From Xanthobacter sp. NM-59 (lineage in GTDB: Bacteria > Pseudomonadota > Alphaproteobacteria > Rhizobiales > Xanthobacteraceae): 64,000 bases of DNA. The stretch covers positions 930,001 through 994,000 of the forward strand of contig NZ_JACBFQ010000001.1 of NCBI RefSeq assembly GCF_021401125.1, given 5' to 3'. Below, in pieces: positions 17,504 through 26,535 of the stretch; within the stretch, counting starts at the first letter, position 1, and each line of letters starts with the position of its first letter. The notes beneath the pieces are model-generated. The model was given only the letters and a program-made list of their open reading frames with translations. It was not told the origin of the DNA and did not search any database. A program made the position numbers and the translations under genes.

Positions 17504-19089
17504 CGGATTCCCCCGCAGCGGCCGCCGGCCGCACCGGCGCAGGATCGGCGACGGACGCCGCCCCCCGGACCACAGCCGCCCAGGCCCCGCCTTCTGCAGA
17601 ATCCACCAGCGCCGCCGCCGGCGCACCCCCGCAGCAGCGGCCCGTGGAGCCGAAAAAGGCCGCGGCTGAAAAGCCGCGAGATGCTGACGCGGGCCGTCGC
17701 CCGGTGGACCGCGAGTTTCTTCCCGCGGCGTTGGAGATCCTGGACACGCCCCCCTCACCCGTGGGCCTGGGCCTGCTGGTCGCCATCTGTGCGCTCGCAG
17801 TCATTGCCCTGGGCTGGAGCTGGATCGGCACCGTGGACGTGGTGGCGGTGGCCAGTGGCAAGATCCAGCCGACCGGACGGGTGAAGGTGGTGCAGCCGCT
17901 GGAAGGCGGCCGCGTAGAGACGATTGCCGTGCGGGATGGCCAGGAGGTTGCGGCCGGGGCCCTGCTGATGCGGCTCGACCCGCGTGAGGCGGATGCCGAC
18001 GTTGCAGGCCTTTCGGCCGCGCTTGAATCCGCGAAGGCGGAGGCGCTGCGGCGTCGGGCGGCGCTTGCGGCGGTAGAGCGCGGTGCTCCCGCCGAGGTCA
18101 CGGCGTGGGGGGCGGACATTCCGCAGGACGTGCGCGAGCGCGAGGCCCGCGTGCTGAAGGGAGACGTGGACCGGCTTGCCGCCCAGCTGGCGACGCTCGA
18201 CGCCCAGCGGGTGCAAAAATTGGCTGAGGAAGCGCGCCTCAAGGCGACCATCAGCGCCCAGCGCGAGCTATTGGCCACCCAGGACACGCGCATCGGCATG
18301 CGTGCCGAGCTGCTGGAACGCGAGGTGGGCTCCAAGGCCCAGCTTCTGGACGCCCAGGAAATGCGCCAGACCCAGGGCGTCAACCTGCGTGTGCAGGAGG
18401 GCCAGCTTGCGGAGGTCACTGCCGCCCTCGACGTGATCGAGCGCAACCGCGAGAACACAAAAAGCGCCTTCATCGCCGACAACGCCCAGCGTCTCGCCGA
18501 CGTGGAGCGGCAGATCGAGGACACCCGCCAGCGCCTCGTCAAGGCGCGTGCGCGGCTGGACCAGATGACCATCACCGCCCCCATCGCCGGCACGGTCACC
18601 GCCCTTGCGGTCATCGGACCGGGCCAGGTCGTGACCACCGGCGAGGAGGTGATGCGCATTGTGCCTGAGGGCTCGAAGCTGGAGCTTGAGGTCTATATGC
18701 CCAACCGCGACATCGGGTTCGTGCATGTCGGCGCGCGGGTGGTGGTGAAGATCGATTCCTTTCCCTTCACCCGGTTCGGGACAATCGACGGGCATGTGCT
18801 GCGGATCGCCCATGATGCGGTGTCCGCCCCCGACGTGGAGCAGAGCCTCGCCTCGCCTGCCGCCACACCACGCACCAAGGGCGCCGCGGGCACCCAGCCC
18901 ATGCAAAACCTGATGTTCCCTGTCACCATCGCCCTCGACGCCCAGTCCATGACCGTCGATGGCTCCACCGTCCCGCTCTCCCCCGGCATGACCGCCCAGG
19001 CCGAGGTCAAGACGGGACAGCGCCGCATCCTGGAATACCTCTTCTCACCCCTCATCGAGGTCGGAACCAGGGCTTTGCGCGAAAGGTGA
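17500..19089 (+). CDS. HlyD-family periplasmic adaptor of the type I secretion system
   Basis: 529 residues from ATG overlapping the ABC gene stop (17500-17503). A disordered, Ala/Pro-rich cytosolic N-terminus of about 85 residues is longer than usual. One membrane helix (about 93-112) follows, then a biotinyl-lipoyl half motif (GKIQPTGRVKVVQPLEGG), a long coiled-coil hairpin with many Gln/Glu/Arg, and the second lipoyl half (TAPIAGTVTAL). The C-terminal beta-barrel contains FPFTRFGTIDGHV and ends in an RRILEYLFSPL segment typical of HlyD. It bridges the ABC exporter to TolC. The RTX protein upstream is the likely cargo. Confidence 0.92.
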   Translation: MTDSPAAAAGRTGAGSATDAAPRTTAAQAPPSAESTSAAAGAPPQQRPVEPKKAAAEKPRDADAGRRPVDREFLPAALEILDTPPSPVGLGLLVAICALAVIALGWSWIGTVDVVAVASGKIQPTGRVKVVQPLEGGRVETIAVRDGQEVAAGALLMRLDPREADADVAGLSAALESAKAEALRRRAALAAVERGAPAEVTAWGADIPQDVREREARVLKGDVDRLAAQLATLDAQRVQKLAEEARLKATISAQRELLATQDTRIGMRAELLEREVGSKAQLLDAQEMRQTQGVNLRVQEGQLAEVTAALDVIERNRENTKSAFIADNAQRLADVERQIEDTRQRLVKARARLDQMTITAPIAGTVTALAVIGPGQVVTTGEEVMRIVPEGSKLELEVYMPNRDIGFVHVGARVVVKIDSFPFTRFGTIDGHVLRIAHDAVSAPDVEQSLASPAATPRTKGAAGTQPMQNLMFPVTIALDAQSMTVDGSTVPLSPGMTAQAEVKTGQRRILEYLFSPLIEVGTRALRER

Positions 19090-19705
19090 TCCGCAGGGAG
19101 CGCTCCCCTGCCCTCCGGCGCCCAGTGCAAAGCCGGCGGACGGCCTCGAATATTCGCGCGCTTCAACCCGCGCTGGGCAGCGGCGAGCTGTTCTCCGCCC
19201 TGAGCCCGCCGGGGGTGATGCAAGCAGTGTGGCCGACGGACGCCGGGGGCGCGAGCGCGCGCCGCTCGTCACAATCGGCCGATGTGAGGCGGCGTCTGGA
19301 GCGAGCTGAATGGTGACCGCCACCGAGAGCCAGCGATGCCGCACGGCAATCCAGACGCCGTGTCATGCCGCTTTGCGCCGCGCCTGACCGCCAGCCAAGC
19401 CCGTTGACCGCAAAATCCGCCCAGTGAGCCGCATTCGCGCATCAACTGCCCGGCGGCGCCCCGGCAGCGGCCGGGAAACCACCTCGCGTTTCGCCGATCG
19501 CCCCCGCCTTTTCAGCACCTGGAGCATTCGGAAAAACCGAGGGTGGATCGGTGGTCCGCGTGCCGGCGCCCACCCTCAGGCAAGAGCGTCATCCACAGGT
19601 GTCTGCGATTGAGGCATTATTTCTCGTCGAGGCCATTGCATTCGCCGCCGCCTCCTGGCATACGAACGCACCTGCCGCGACGCACTGAGGCGCGGCGAGA
19701 TGGAT
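19090..19705. other. Intergenic region between the HlyD gene and tRNA-Gly
   Basis: 616 bases with no supportable gene. A perfect palindrome GGGAGCGCTCCC lies at 19096-19107, just after the HlyD stop, and may contribute to transcript ending. The last 60 bases should carry the tRNA promoter. Otherwise I see nothing. Confidence 0.45.
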
Positions 19706-19780
19706 GCGGGTGTAGCTCAGGGGTAGAGCACAACCTTGCCAAGGTTGGGGTCGAGGGTTCGAATCCCTTCGCCCGCTCCA
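19706..19780 (+). tRNA. tRNA-Gly (anticodon GCC)
   Basis: A full cloverleaf of 75 bases with encoded CCA. The 7-bp acceptor stem pairs GCGGGTG (19706-19712) with CGCCCGC. The D arm is GCTC-AGGGGTA-GAGC. The anticodon stem CAACC/GGTTG encloses TTGCCAA, so the anticodon is GCC. The T arm has GAGGG-TTCGAAT-CCCTT with one terminal G-T pair, and the discriminator T is followed by CCA. Confidence 0.97.
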
Positions 19781-20369
19781 GTTTCTTCAAGACATCAGGC
19801 ACTGATGCAGGGTAGCCAAGCGCGCTTGCGCTTGCCGGCCGCGCATTCCGACATCGGGCACCGCTCAAAGAGCTCCTATGTTCAAAGAGCCCCTGTGTCG
19901 CTCTCAGATTTGCGACATGCCCTCGCGATCAAGCGCTTTTCGGCCCCGCAAAGGCCACGAGAGTCGCCGTCTTCAACGGATCTGAGCGCCCCAGGTCGCT
20001 CGCTCGGGGGGCACCCGAGAGCAGGATCCGCGTCCGCGCGAGACGCAAGGGATCCACCGCGCCGCGGCGCCTTGAAGAGCCGCATATCTGCGCACGGCTC
20101 ACGAAGGCGCAGCAGAAGGGCACCCCTCGTCGCTAGGCACGATGCGCGCGACGCCGAGATCGTCACCTCCCCACATCCACGCCGCCCCTGCCCCTGCCCG
20201 CGAAGCCGGGCGGACAAATGGGATCATAAGATCGAGGGCTTTTTCCGCCTGCTCAGTGAGTTGAAGTGGCGCGGGCACGCGATGCCCCCGCGTCCGCGCA
20301 TAACAAGTCCCGGGGTGTTTTCGCGGACGAGGGCACCGGTTCGCATGACAGAAACGCCAGCCCGATACA
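19781..20369. other. Intergenic region downstream of tRNA-Gly
   Basis: 589 bases. An open frame runs out of the tRNA through much of it, but its composition (Arg/Pro/Ser-rich) and start inside the tRNA argue against coding. No integrase or repeat of the tRNA 3' end is seen, so there is no sign that the tRNA is an attachment site here. Confidence 0.45.
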
Positions 20370-21089
20370 CTAGGGGGCCACGACCTTCTGATAGGTATTC
20401 TTCAGGTTATCCTGAATAACGGTTGCCTTTCCCTTGGCGCCGAGCAGCAAGTCCTCCGTCGGCACGCGGGAGGCATAGCTCCAGCCTTCCGGTAGCTTAA
20501 GGCGTGTGGCGAGGCCGGGAAGCGCTTCATAGCTGAGCGTCGGGTCCACGATCTGCGCGTAGGATTGCATCACATACACCGCGCCATCCGGCCCCTTCAG
20601 CTCGAACACCGGCAAGCCGGCCTTGAAGCGATAGGTGGTTTCGCGGTCGATGGTCTGCTCGGTGAAAGGCGGCTGCATGGCCTGGCGCAGGCTGGGGCGC
20701 ACCTCCGCGCGCTTCTGAAGCACGATCCCGCCCAGCGTAATCACTTCCCCGGACGCGGTGGCTCCCCCAGCAAGGATCTGATCCATAAGGAAATAGCGTG
20801 GCCCGTTCTTGATGACATCAAGAACATCAAAGTGCCTGCGCAGCTCAGATTCCGTCAGGGCGCGCCATTTTTCTTCCGGACAGGTGTCGTGCCCCAGCGT
20901 GTTGTAGACGCTTGCCTTCAGCCCCTCCAGGGTGACCTTCAACGGGATGATCTCGCAGTAACGCGCATTGCGAATTTCCGGCGGGACCTTGGCGGGAGGC
21001 GGCTCCTGCTGCGCGAATGCGGCAGAGCCGGCGGCAAGGGCCACGCCACCCGAAAACGCGAGGATCAACACCGACCGGAGCATGCGCAC
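20370..21089 (-). CDS. Secreted/periplasmic protein of unknown function
   Basis: 239 residues. GTG at 21087-21089 is chosen because AAGGAGG lies 10 bases upstream; an ATG two codons later is the alternative. A Sec signal peptide is clear: basic start (MRMLR), hydrophobic core, and cleavage likely after AAFAQ near residue 27. The mature part has two cysteines (near 44 and 70) and no motif that I recognise. It ends in a basic helix. It stands alone between the tRNA and the LysR gene. Function unknown; the assignment as exported is well supported by the sequence, the role is not. Confidence 0.75.
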   Translation of the reverse strand: MRMLRSVLILAFSGGVALAAGSAAFAQQEPPPAKVPPEIRNARYCEIIPLKVTLEGLKASVYNTLGHDTCPEEKWRALTESELRRHFDVLDVIKNGPRYFLMDQILAGGATASGEVITLGGIVLQKRAEVRPSLRQAMQPPFTEQTIDRETTYRFKAGLPVFELKGPDGAVYVMQSYAQIVDPTLSYEALPGLATRLKLPEGWSYASRVPTEDLLLGAKGKATVIQDNLKNTYQKVVAP

Positions 21090-21232
21090 GGCTGAAATCC
21101 CTCCTTGAAATGACAGGAGAAATTGTTATCCGCCGCGCCCATCCCCCGGAAGGGCAAAACCATACCGGGCCAAAAAGAGGCAGCTCCGGCACCGCAAGAC
21201 GGGTCGCGAGACAGATGCCGCGAGACATCGGC

Positions 21233-22210
21233 TCAGCGCGCGGCCCAGGCCAGCAGTTCGGCGGTGTCGGGCTCGTCCTCCACCAGCTCGGCCGGCCAGG
21301 CGCCGTCGCGCACCAGCTTCACCAGGGTCGCGTGGGCCAGCTCCTCGATGGCCTTGACTGCGTTGGACAAAGGCCGGTCCGAAGGGCGCACGAGATAGAG
21401 ATTGCGTGACAGGACCGGCGTGCCCATGGGCCAGGTGCGCAGCACGCCATTGGCCACCTCCGCCCGCAGCGCCGTGCGCGGCAGGATGGAATAGCCGAGC
21501 CCGCCCGCCACCAGCAGCTTGATCTGGCCGTAGGTGTCGATGTCGATCACGGTGCTCAGATGCACCTTTTCCGCCAGCGCGCGTTCCTCCACCAGCTCCC
21601 GCAGGCCATGGCCGGGGCTGGGAAGGATCAGTGGAAAATCGCCGATCGCGGAAAAGGAAACCGGTCCCTCCGGCGGATGGGGCAGCTCGGAGGATTGCGC
21701 CGGCCCCAGCAGGCTCAGCTCCTCTGAGAGCACGCGGCGAGCCTGAAGCGTGCGCTCCGACACCGAGCGGTAGAGCACGCCCAGGTCGATCTTGCCCTCG
21801 CGCAGCCAGTCGAGCACGAAGCCACTCATGGCCTCGGCCACCCGCAGCTTGATCTTGGGATAGCGCCGCCGTGCTTCGCTGAGCAGCGGCACGCACAGCA
21901 TCTCGCTCACCGTTCCCGGCAGGCCGAAGCGCACCTCGCCTTCCGGCTCACTCTGGCCGCGGCGCACCGCCTCCTGCGCCACCTCCACCTGATTGAGAAT
22001 GATCCGTGCATGGCGCACCAGGGTCTCGCCCGCTTCCGTGGGGCGCACGCCCTGCGGGCTGCGGAACAGAAGCTCCACGCCCAGCTCCAGCTCCATGTTG
22101 CGCACGTGCTGGCTCAATGCCGGCTGCGCGACGCACAGGCGGTGGGCCGCCTTGGAGAAGGAACCCACCTCCGCGATGGTCACGAAATAGCGCAGCTGGC
22201 GCAGATCCAT
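21233..22210 (-). CDS. LysR-type transcriptional regulator
   Basis: 325 residues, ATG at 22208-22210 with GGGGAG upstream. The winged helix-turn-helix is at residues 1-62 (MDLRQLRYFVTIAE, SFSKAAHRLCVAQPALSQHV, then LGVELLFR). A periplasmic-binding-protein-like effector domain follows from about 90. It is the last gene of a minus-strand set with a methyltransferase and a CoA-transferase and probably controls the divergent catabolic operon beginning at 24479. In Pseudomonas aeruginosa the comparable itaconate (rip) operon has a LysR regulator, which supports this reading. The effector is inferred to be a C5 dicarboxylate or its CoA ester. Confidence 0.9.
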   Translation of the reverse strand: MDLRQLRYFVTIAEVGSFSKAAHRLCVAQPALSQHVRNMELELGVELLFRSPQGVRPTEAGETLVRHARIILNQVEVAQEAVRRGQSEPEGEVRFGLPGTVSEMLCVPLLSEARRRYPKIKLRVAEAMSGFVLDWLREGKIDLGVLYRSVSERTLQARRVLSEELSLLGPAQSSELPHPPEGPVSFSAIGDFPLILPSPGHGLRELVEERALAEKVHLSTVIDIDTYGQIKLLVAGGLGYSILPRTALRAEVANGVLRTWPMGTPVLSRNLYLVRPSDRPLSNAVKAIEELAHATLVKLVRDGAWPAELVEDEPDTAELLAWAAR

Positions 22211-22272
22211 GGCGTCTCCCCGTCCTTGTTAGACGTAGAGCTTATAGGACCTGATTGCCACGACGGCAAAAA

Positions 22273-22998
22273 TTATAGGTGGTCGGCTTTTTGCAGGAGC
22301 AGCGCGCGATGCGGCTGATCGAGCCGCAGACCCTCGCCCTCGGGCGTGCCCCATTGGCGCATCAGCGCTTCCACCTCGCCACGCAGGCGCGCCGCCGTCT
22401 CCGCCCGCGCGGGGTCCGCCGCGATCACCTTGGCGAGGAACGCGTCCACATCGGCGAAGCTGCGAACATCGTCGAAGTCGTGCGCGCGCAGCAGCCTTGC
22501 CGCCCCCACCTCAACCGTGCGGGTGATGACCGCCTGCGCCGCAAGGCGCTGCTCCGTCTCATCCTCCACCGGCCGCATCACCTCGAAGAAGGGCCCCTCC
22601 GCCAGGGGCTCGATGACCAGTACCGGACCGGCGCACACCCGCAGCACCTCTCCAAGGGCGGCATCCATCAAGGACAGGGGGACGTGGTGGAAGCTGTTGA
22701 GCAGCACGGCGGCGTCGAACGCGGAATCGGCGAACGGCAGCGCCTGCGCCCCCGTCTCCCGGAACTCGGCCTCCGGCACCAGCTCGCGCGCCGCGGCGAT
22801 GGTCTGCGGCTGCGGATCCACCCCCACAACCTGAGCATCGCGGGCCACCAGGCGCCGCGCCAGGGCCCCGCGCCCGCAGCCCACATCCAAAAGGCGGCGG
22901 CCGCCCAGCGGCGCCAGCCACTCCTCGATCACCGCCAGCGGAGCCCCCTGGGGCCGCGCCTGCTTGGATCCGGCTGCGTTCCGCTCAGCCTGCGTCAT
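22273..22998 (-). CDS. Class I SAM-dependent methyltransferase, substrate unknown
   Basis: 241 residues behind a strong AAAAGGGAGG site. A Rossmann methyltransferase core has motif I LLDVGCGRGALARRL (residues about 36-50), an acidic motif II end VVGVDPQ, and motif III/IV AFDAAVLLNSFHHV, placing it in the Methyltransf_11 group. The C-terminal third is helical and charged. It lies 21 bases from the CoA-transferase gene on the same strand, so it is probably cotranscribed. Small acids such as aconitates are methylated by enzymes of this broad group, which would suit the locus, but no substrate can be read from the sequence. Confidence 0.8.
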   Translation of the reverse strand: MTQAERNAAGSKQARPQGAPLAVIEEWLAPLGGRRLLDVGCGRGALARRLVARDAQVVGVDPQPQTIAAARELVPEAEFRETGAQALPFADSAFDAAVLLNSFHHVPLSLMDAALGEVLRVCAGPVLVIEPLAEGPFFEVMRPVEDETEQRLAAQAVITRTVEVGAARLLRAHDFDDVRSFADVDAFLAKVIAADPARAETAARLRGEVEALMRQWGTPEGEGLRLDQPHRALLLQKADHL

Positions 22999-23019
22999 GG
23001 GCTTCCTCCCTTTTTTGTT

Positions 23020-24150
23020 TTACTCGGCGGGGCCGAACTCGCGGCGCAGCGTGGCGCTGTGCTCGCCCAGGCCGGGCACCGGACCGAAATGCGGCACCGT
23101 GCGGTCGAACAAAGCGCCGGGCGCCAGATAGCGGACCGGACCCGTCGGCGTTTCCACCTCAACATAACGGTTCTGCGGGTGCACGGTGAGGTCTTCCATG
23201 GTGCTCACGCGGCCATAGGCGATTCGCGCCCGCTCCAGCCGCTCCACCATTTCGTCGCGCGAATGGGCGGCGAACACGGCGCACACCAGCTCCTCGAGCG
23301 CGGGACGGTTCGCAACCCGCAGACTGTTGCTGGTGAAGCGCGGATCGGTGGCGAGATCGGGCTGCTCCAGCACGCCGGCGCAGAAATTCACCCACTCGCG
23401 CTCGTTCTGGATCGAGAACAGCACCGACTTGCCATCCTGGCAGCCATAGGCGCCGTAAGGCGCGATGGTGGGATGGCTGAGCCCCGCGCGCTCCGGCACC
23501 TTGCCGCCATAGGCGAACTGCAGGAACGGCACGTTCATCCAATCCGCCAGCGCATGGTAGAGCGACACGGAAATGTGCCGCCCCACCCCCGTGCGCTCCC
23601 GACCAATGAGCGCCTGGAGCACCGCCTGAAAAGCGGTCATACCGGCGGCGATGTCGCACACCGAGACGCCCACCCGTGAGAGCCCGGCGGCATTGCCGGT
23701 GATGGACGAAAGGCCGCTTTCCGCCTGCACCAGCAGGTCATAGGCCTTCAGGTCCCGATAGGGGCCGTCCTCGCCATAGCCGGAAATGGAACAGGTGATG
23801 AGGCGCGGATTCTTCTCGCGCAGCGCATCGGGGGCGAAGCCCAGGCGATCGATAACGCCGGGCGCGAGGTTCTGAATGAACACATCGGCCTTGTCGAGCA
23901 TGCCGGCGAGCACCTGAGCGTCGGCGGGCGACTTCAGATCGAGGCAGATGGATTCCTTGCCCCGGTTGAGCCAGACGAAATAGGCGCTCTCGCCATGGAC
24001 GAGCGCATCATAATTGCGGGCGAAGTCGCCTTCCGGCCGCTCCACCTTGATGACGCGCGCGCCCGCATCGGCCAGACGGCCGGAGACATAGGGCGCCGCC
24101 ACGGCCTGCTCGACCGAGACGACAAGTATTCCTTCGAGGTCACGAGGCAT
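23020..24150 (-). CDS. Family III (CaiB/BaiF) CoA-transferase, possibly itaconate/mesaconate-type
   Basis: 376 residues from ATG at 24148-24150 (MPRDLEGILVVSVEQ); ATG at 24169-24171 is an equal alternative and neither has a good ribosome site. Family features: AAPYVSGRLADAGARVIKVE near the start, WLNRGKESICLDLK, DVFIQNLAPGVIDRLG, SISGYGEDGPY and the AYDLLVQAESGLSS segment. The enzyme moves CoA from a donor such as succinyl-CoA to a carboxylic acid. With CitE-, MaoC- and ACAD-type genes divergent from it, activation of itaconate or mesaconate is the best guess. The catalytic Asp needs an alignment to place. Confidence 0.85.
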   Translation of the reverse strand: MPRDLEGILVVSVEQAVAAPYVSGRLADAGARVIKVERPEGDFARNYDALVHGESAYFVWLNRGKESICLDLKSPADAQVLAGMLDKADVFIQNLAPGVIDRLGFAPDALREKNPRLITCSISGYGEDGPYRDLKAYDLLVQAESGLSSITGNAAGLSRVGVSVCDIAAGMTAFQAVLQALIGRERTGVGRHISVSLYHALADWMNVPFLQFAYGGKVPERAGLSHPTIAPYGAYGCQDGKSVLFSIQNEREWVNFCAGVLEQPDLATDPRFTSNSLRVANRPALEELVCAVFAAHSRDEMVERLERARIAYGRVSTMEDLTVHPQNRYVEVETPTGPVRYLAPGALFDRTVPHFGPVPGLGEHSATLRREFGPAE

Positions 24151-24286
24151 CGAAACACCGGCGGGCTGCATTCTGAGGAAGTGAGGGCCATTTCGCGCGC
24201 GCCGGCCGCCGGCGGGCGGGATGGCCCCAGCTGAGTGCACGGTTGCCGTCTCTGGCAGAAAAAGCAAATATAACTGAAGCCTAGGC

Positions 24287-24307
24287 GGCATAGCACAATG
24301 TTATGCC
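24287..24307. promoter_or_regulatory. LysR-type operator candidate in the divergent promoter
   Basis: GGCATA (24287-24292) and TATGCC (24302-24307) form a perfect dyad separated by 9 bases, which contains the T-N11-A core of LysR-type sites. It lies 137 bases from the CoA-transferase start and 172 from the lyase start, in the only divergent region of the locus. The LysR product of 21233-22210 is the likely ligand. Confidence 0.6.
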
Positions 24308-24478
24308 CCACTCTCTCACCGCCGGGGCAGCTATAGGCTGTGCATCTAAAGGCCAGCGCAAATCCATATTTCGTTGTTGGCACCGTTTGCGGCAAGTCTT
24401 GCGCCGCTTTCCACGCGAGCCGCCCCGTTCTGCGCGCCGGCGGCCGCCATTCTTCGCTTCACCGGAGGGAGCCTCATC

Positions 24479-25300
24479 ATGACCCCCGCCCCGCGCCCTT
24501 CCGCACTGCGAAACGGACGGCTTGTCGCGCTGTTCGTACCCGCCACGCGCCCCGAGCGCTTCGCGAAAGCGGCCGCCGCCGGCGCCGACGCCATCATCAT
24601 CGACCTTGAGGATGCGGTGGCCCATGCGGACAAGGCTACGGCCCGCGCCGCCGTCGCCTCTGCCCTGCCCGCGACGGGGCCGGTGTTGCTGCGCATCAAC
24701 GGCGCCGCAACGTCCTGGCATGAGGATGACCTCGACCTTGCCCGCTCCCTTCCCCTCGCCGGCGTGGTCCTGGCCAAGGCGGAAAGCGCCGCCGAGGTGG
24801 CCCGGGTGGCCGGGCGGCTGGGGTCCATGCCGGTGGTGCCGCTGATCGAAAGCGCGCTGGGGCTCGCCCAGGCCCGCGCCATCGCCTGCGTGCCGCAGGT
24901 GGCGCGGCTGGCCTTCGGCTCCATCGATTTCGCGGCCGACCTCGGCTGCGCCCACACTCGGAACGCCCTGTTGGCGGCGCGTTCCGAGCTCGTGCTGGCC
25001 TCCCGTCTCGCCGGGCTCGACGGTCCGGTGGACGGGGTCACCACCGCCCTTTCGGACGGTGCCCTTGCCACCGACGATGCCGCTTATGCGGCGGAAATCG
25101 GGTTCGCCGGCAAGCTGCTGATCCACCCCAGCCAGATTGCCCCGGTCATGGCGGGCTTCGCCCCCTCGGCTGAGGAGATCGCCTGGGCCCGGCGCATCGT
25201 GGCGGCGCTGGCGGAAGGCGGTGCAGTCGTCACCGTTGACGGCGCCATGGTGGATGCGCCGGTGCGGCTGCGGGCGGAACGCATCCTCTCCCGGGCCTGA
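24479..25300 (+). CDS. CitE-like (HpcH/HpaI-type) CoA-ester lyase
   Basis: 273 residues from ATG at 24479 behind CCGGAGGGAG. It has the CitE TIM-barrel sequence: LFVPATRPERFAKA, the D-x-E-D-A-V of IIDLEDAV, RINGAAT, VVLAKAES, the metal Glu in PLIESALGLAQA, the metal Asp in FGSIDFAADLG, and KLLIHPSQI. Stand-alone CitE-like lyases cleave citramalyl-, malyl- or methylmalyl-CoA with Mg2+. In this set of genes (S)-citramalyl-CoA lyase, giving acetyl-CoA and pyruvate, is the most coherent role. First gene of a plus-strand operon. Confidence 0.85.
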   Translation: MTPAPRPSALRNGRLVALFVPATRPERFAKAAAAGADAIIIDLEDAVAHADKATARAAVASALPATGPVLLRINGAATSWHEDDLDLARSLPLAGVVLAKAESAAEVARVAGRLGSMPVVPLIESALGLAQARAIACVPQVARLAFGSIDFAADLGCAHTRNALLAARSELVLASRLAGLDGPVDGVTTALSDGALATDDAAYAAEIGFAGKLLIHPSQIAPVMAGFAPSAEEIAWARRIVAALAEGGAVVTVDGAMVDAPVRLRAERILSRA

Positions 25301-25359
25301 GCGCAAACGCGCTCGCCCCAAGCAGAACGAAACCCAGGGACGCTCAAGGACCCAACCCC

Positions 25360-26523
25360 ATGAAGACCATCGGCAGCGACCAGTTCGAGGACATCCGCGA
25401 CGCGGTGCGCGCCCTGTGCGCGGACTTTCCAGCCGAGTACCACCGCAAGGTGGACGAGGCGCGCGCCTATCCCGAAGAATTCGTGGATGCCCTGACCAAG
25501 GCCGGCTGGATGGCGGCGCTCATTCCGGAAGCCTATGGCGGCTCGGGCCTCGGCCTTACGGAAGCGTCCGTCATCATGGAGGAAATCAACCGCGCGGGCG
25601 GCAATTCGGGCGCCTGCCACGGGCAGATGTACAACATGAACACGCTGGTGCGGCATGGCTCGGAGGAGCAGCGCCGTAAGTACCTGCCGCGCATCGCGAG
25701 CGGTGAGCTGCGGCTGCAGTCCATGGGCGTGACCGAGCCCACCACCGGCACCGACACCACCAAGATCAAGACCACCGCGGTGAAGCAGGGCGACCGCTAT
25801 GTCATCAACGGCCAGAAGGTCTGGATCTCGCGGGTTCAGCATTCCGACCTCATGATCCTGCTGGCGCGCACCACGCCGCTCGACCAGGTGAAGAAGAAGT
25901 CCGAGGGCCTGTCCATCTTCATCGTGGACATCAAGGAAGCCATGAAGAGCGGGATGACGGTTCGCCCCATCCTCAACATGGTGAACCACGAGACCAACGA
26001 GCTGTTCTTCGACAATCTGGAGATCCCGGCGGAGAACCTGATCGGCGAAGAGGGCCAGGGCTTCAAGTACATCCTCACCGGCCTCAATGCGGAACGCACG
26101 CTGATCGCGGCGGAGTGCATCGGCGACGGCTACTGGTTCATCGACAAGGTCACCGCCTATGCCGGCGAGCGCACGGTGTTCGGCCGTCCCATCGGCCAGA
26201 ACCAGGGCGTGCAATTCCCCATCGCGGAAGCTTTCATCGAGGTCGAGGCCGCCAACCTCATGCGGTTCGAGGCCTGCCGGCTCTATGATGCCCACGAGGC
26301 GTGCGGCACCCAGGCCAACATGGCCAAGTACCTGGCGGCGAAGGCCTCCTGGGAAGCGGCCAATGCCTGCCTCCAGTTCCACGGCGGCTTCGGCTTCGCC
26401 TGCGAATATGACGTGGAGCGCAAGTTCCGCGAAACCCGCCTCTACCAGGTGGCCCCCATTTCCACCAATCTCATCCTGAGCTTCGTGGCGGAGCATGTGC
26501 TCGGCCTGCCGCGCTCGTTCTGA
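25360..26523 (+). CDS. Acyl-CoA dehydrogenase family protein
   Basis: 387 residues, usual length. FAD-site and active-site segments are present: MGVTEPTTGTD (the VTEPxxGSD element), NGQKVWISR, GRPIGQNQGVQF, and QFHGGFGFACEY. The C-terminal site that normally carries the catalytic Glu (Y-E-G-T) reads QVAPISTN, with no Glu. A Glu occurs instead in GLNAERTLIA, at the position used by isovaleryl-CoA-type enzymes. That suggests a branched or substituted short acyl-CoA substrate. P. aeruginosa has an ACAD gene in its itaconate operon too. Placed 59 bases after the lyase and 12 before the hydratase gene. Exact substrate unknown. Confidence 0.85.
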   Translation: MKTIGSDQFEDIRDAVRALCADFPAEYHRKVDEARAYPEEFVDALTKAGWMAALIPEAYGGSGLGLTEASVIMEEINRAGGNSGACHGQMYNMNTLVRHGSEEQRRKYLPRIASGELRLQSMGVTEPTTGTDTTKIKTTAVKQGDRYVINGQKVWISRVQHSDLMILLARTTPLDQVKKKSEGLSIFIVDIKEAMKSGMTVRPILNMVNHETNELFFDNLEIPAENLIGEEGQGFKYILTGLNAERTLIAAECIGDGYWFIDKVTAYAGERTVFGRPIGQNQGVQFPIAEAFIEVEAANLMRFEACRLYDAHEACGTQANMAKYLAAKASWEAANACLQFHGGFGFACEYDVERKFRETRLYQVAPISTNLILSFVAEHVLGLPRSF

Positions 26524-26535
26524 GGAGGCACTGGC

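Noticed and set aside
19706-19780. tRNA-Gly as an island attachment site
   Set aside because: No integrase or direct repeat of the tRNA 3' end is seen nearby, and neighbours are not mobile genes.
19736-20419. An open frame starting within tRNA-Gly
   Set aside because: Its start is inside the tRNA, composition is Arg/Pro/Ser-rich, and no ribosome site is present.
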